61,560 bases of DNA from positions 1 to 61,560 of the forward strand of contig CANQIA010000010.1 of assembly GCA_947624015.1 (NCBI GenBank). Reading direction: 5' to 3'. Shown in pieces: positions 61,181 to 61,560 of this stretch; within the stretch, counting starts at the first letter, position 1, and each line of letters starts with the position of its first letter. The position numbers and the translations under genes are program-made. This DNA comes from an uncultured Clostridia bacterium (GTDB taxonomy: Bacteria; Bacillota; Clostridia; Lachnospirales; CAG-274). The notes below the pieces were generated by a model. The model was not told the DNA's origin. It ran no database searches and saw only the letters and a list, made by a program, of their open reading frames with translations.

Positions 61181-61560
61181 ATGAAATATTTATCTGTAAT
61201 ATTATCGGTGTTGCTGCTTACCTTTGCCCTTTGCGCCTGTACCTCAGACAGCAGAGAAGAGACGCCGAACGAAGCTGCGGCGCAGGAAACAGATGATAAA
61301 AATACACAAGAGAGTAACGGAAAGATACTTGTGGCATATTTTTCAGCAACGGGAAATACAAAGGCTGTTGCCGAAAAGACAGCGGAATTAACAAATGCTG
61401 ATATATTTGAGATCGTACCCTCTGTGCCTTATACAGAAGCCGATCTGAACTACGGAGATGACAACAGCCGTACAACTGCCGAACAGAATGACGACAGCGC
61501 ACGCCCCGAGATAGCGGGAAAGGTAGAAAATATGGAGGATTACGATACTGTATTCATAGG
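61181..61560 (+). CDS. Flavodoxin-family lipoprotein (3' end outside window)
   Basis: 126 codons are visible and the frame is open at the end. The ATG at 61181 follows AAGGAGAG. The N-terminus is a lipoprotein signal, MKYLSVILSVLLLTFALCAC, with Cys20 as the likely lipid site, then a Glu/Thr/Gln-rich linker. From about residue 46 comes a flavodoxin (KILVAYFSATGNTKAVAEKTAEL, DIFEIVPSVPYTEADLNY, RPEIAGKVENMEDYDTVFIG) very like the cytoplasmic flavodoxin 0.8 kb upstream. It is an exported electron carrier or reductase; extracytoplasmic FMN proteins of this kind are seen in gut Clostridia. Confidence 0.93.
   Translation, partial: MKYLSVILSVLLLTFALCACTSDSREETPNEAAAQETDDKNTQESNGKILVAYFSATGNTKAVAEKTAELTNADIFEIVPSVPYTEADLNYGDDNSRTTAEQNDDSARPEIAGKVENMEDYDTVFI

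Overview
The window reads as a chromosomal segment of an anaerobic, endospore-forming, low-to-moderate GC Firmicute, most likely a gut Clostridia (Lachnospiraceae-like). The support is: a spoIIID sporulation regulator and a spoVD-type penicillin-binding protein; ferredoxin-linked 2-oxoacid oxidoreductase and the [FeFe]-hydrogenase maturase HydE; a WalRK two-component pair; a dcw cell-wall cluster in the Bacillus/Clostridium order; an ECF transporter module; and a phenylalanine T-box. The MurE DNPR motif predicts meso-diaminopimelate peptidoglycan. No phage, plasmid, CRISPR or transposase gene is visible, so this is mostly core genome with a few accessory patches.

Layout. 1-3.8 kb: the end of a large unrecognised protein, then an exported M13 metallopeptidase with SLH-like repeats. 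3.9-12.6 kb, minus strand: an EF-G paralogue, a two-gene 2-oxoacid:ferredoxin oxidoreductase with fused subunits, a P1 peptidase with hydE, a ferredoxin, spoIIID and a TSCPD protein. 12.6-12.8 kb: tRNA-Gly and tRNA-Trp. 12.8-18.3 kb, minus: a PAP2 phosphatase and an envelope O-acylation group (GalE-like, SGNH esterase, DUF4358 lipoprotein, AlgI-type MBOAT, DHHW protein). 18.4-23.8 kb, minus: walR-walK, cca-SDR and an unknown membrane protein. 24.1-37.2 kb, minus: the dcw cluster mraZ-rsmH-ftsL-pbpB-spoVD-murE-murF-mraY-murD-ftsW, with a promoter and MraZ-type operator repeats in front and an intrinsic terminator inside, between pbpB and spoVD. ftsQ, ftsA, ftsZ and murG are not here. 37.2-37.8 kb: a non-coding AT-rich stretch with a telomere-like G-rich tandem repeat. 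37.8-39.7 kb, minus: asnB. 39.7-43.5 kb, plus: promoter, Phe T-box and pheST. 43.5-50.4 kb, minus: fused EcfA1-EcfA2, EcfT, truA, mltG, trmR, a U32 protein and a nitroreductase. 50.4-51.8 kb, plus: prs. 51.8-52.15 kb: a 353-bp palindrome-rich element with inverted ends. 52.2-57.5 kb, minus: glmM-glmS-mtnN-nfeD-SPFH. 57.6 kb to the end, plus: a LysR regulator and a redox operon (small protein, aldo/keto reductase, flavodoxin, carboxymuconolactone decarboxylase-cupin fusion, exported flavodoxin cut by the window edge).

How they fit together. Much of the window serves wall synthesis: glmM/glmS feed amino sugar to murE/F/D and mraY, ftsW and two PASTA transpeptidases polymerise and crosslink, mltG trims nascent glycan, WalRK monitors the wall, and the MBOAT group decorates the envelope. 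The most unusual points are local departures from family norms: a GalE-like protein with Phe at the catalytic Tyr, an EF-G paralogue with NGMD instead of NKxD, a split PASTA domain, a Tyr/Gly/Arg-rich FtsL tail, and fused POR and ECF subunits. Several uncharacterised inverted-repeat elements also stand out. I did not find a clear wholly new multi-gene system; the LysR redox operon and the structured non-coding elements come closest.
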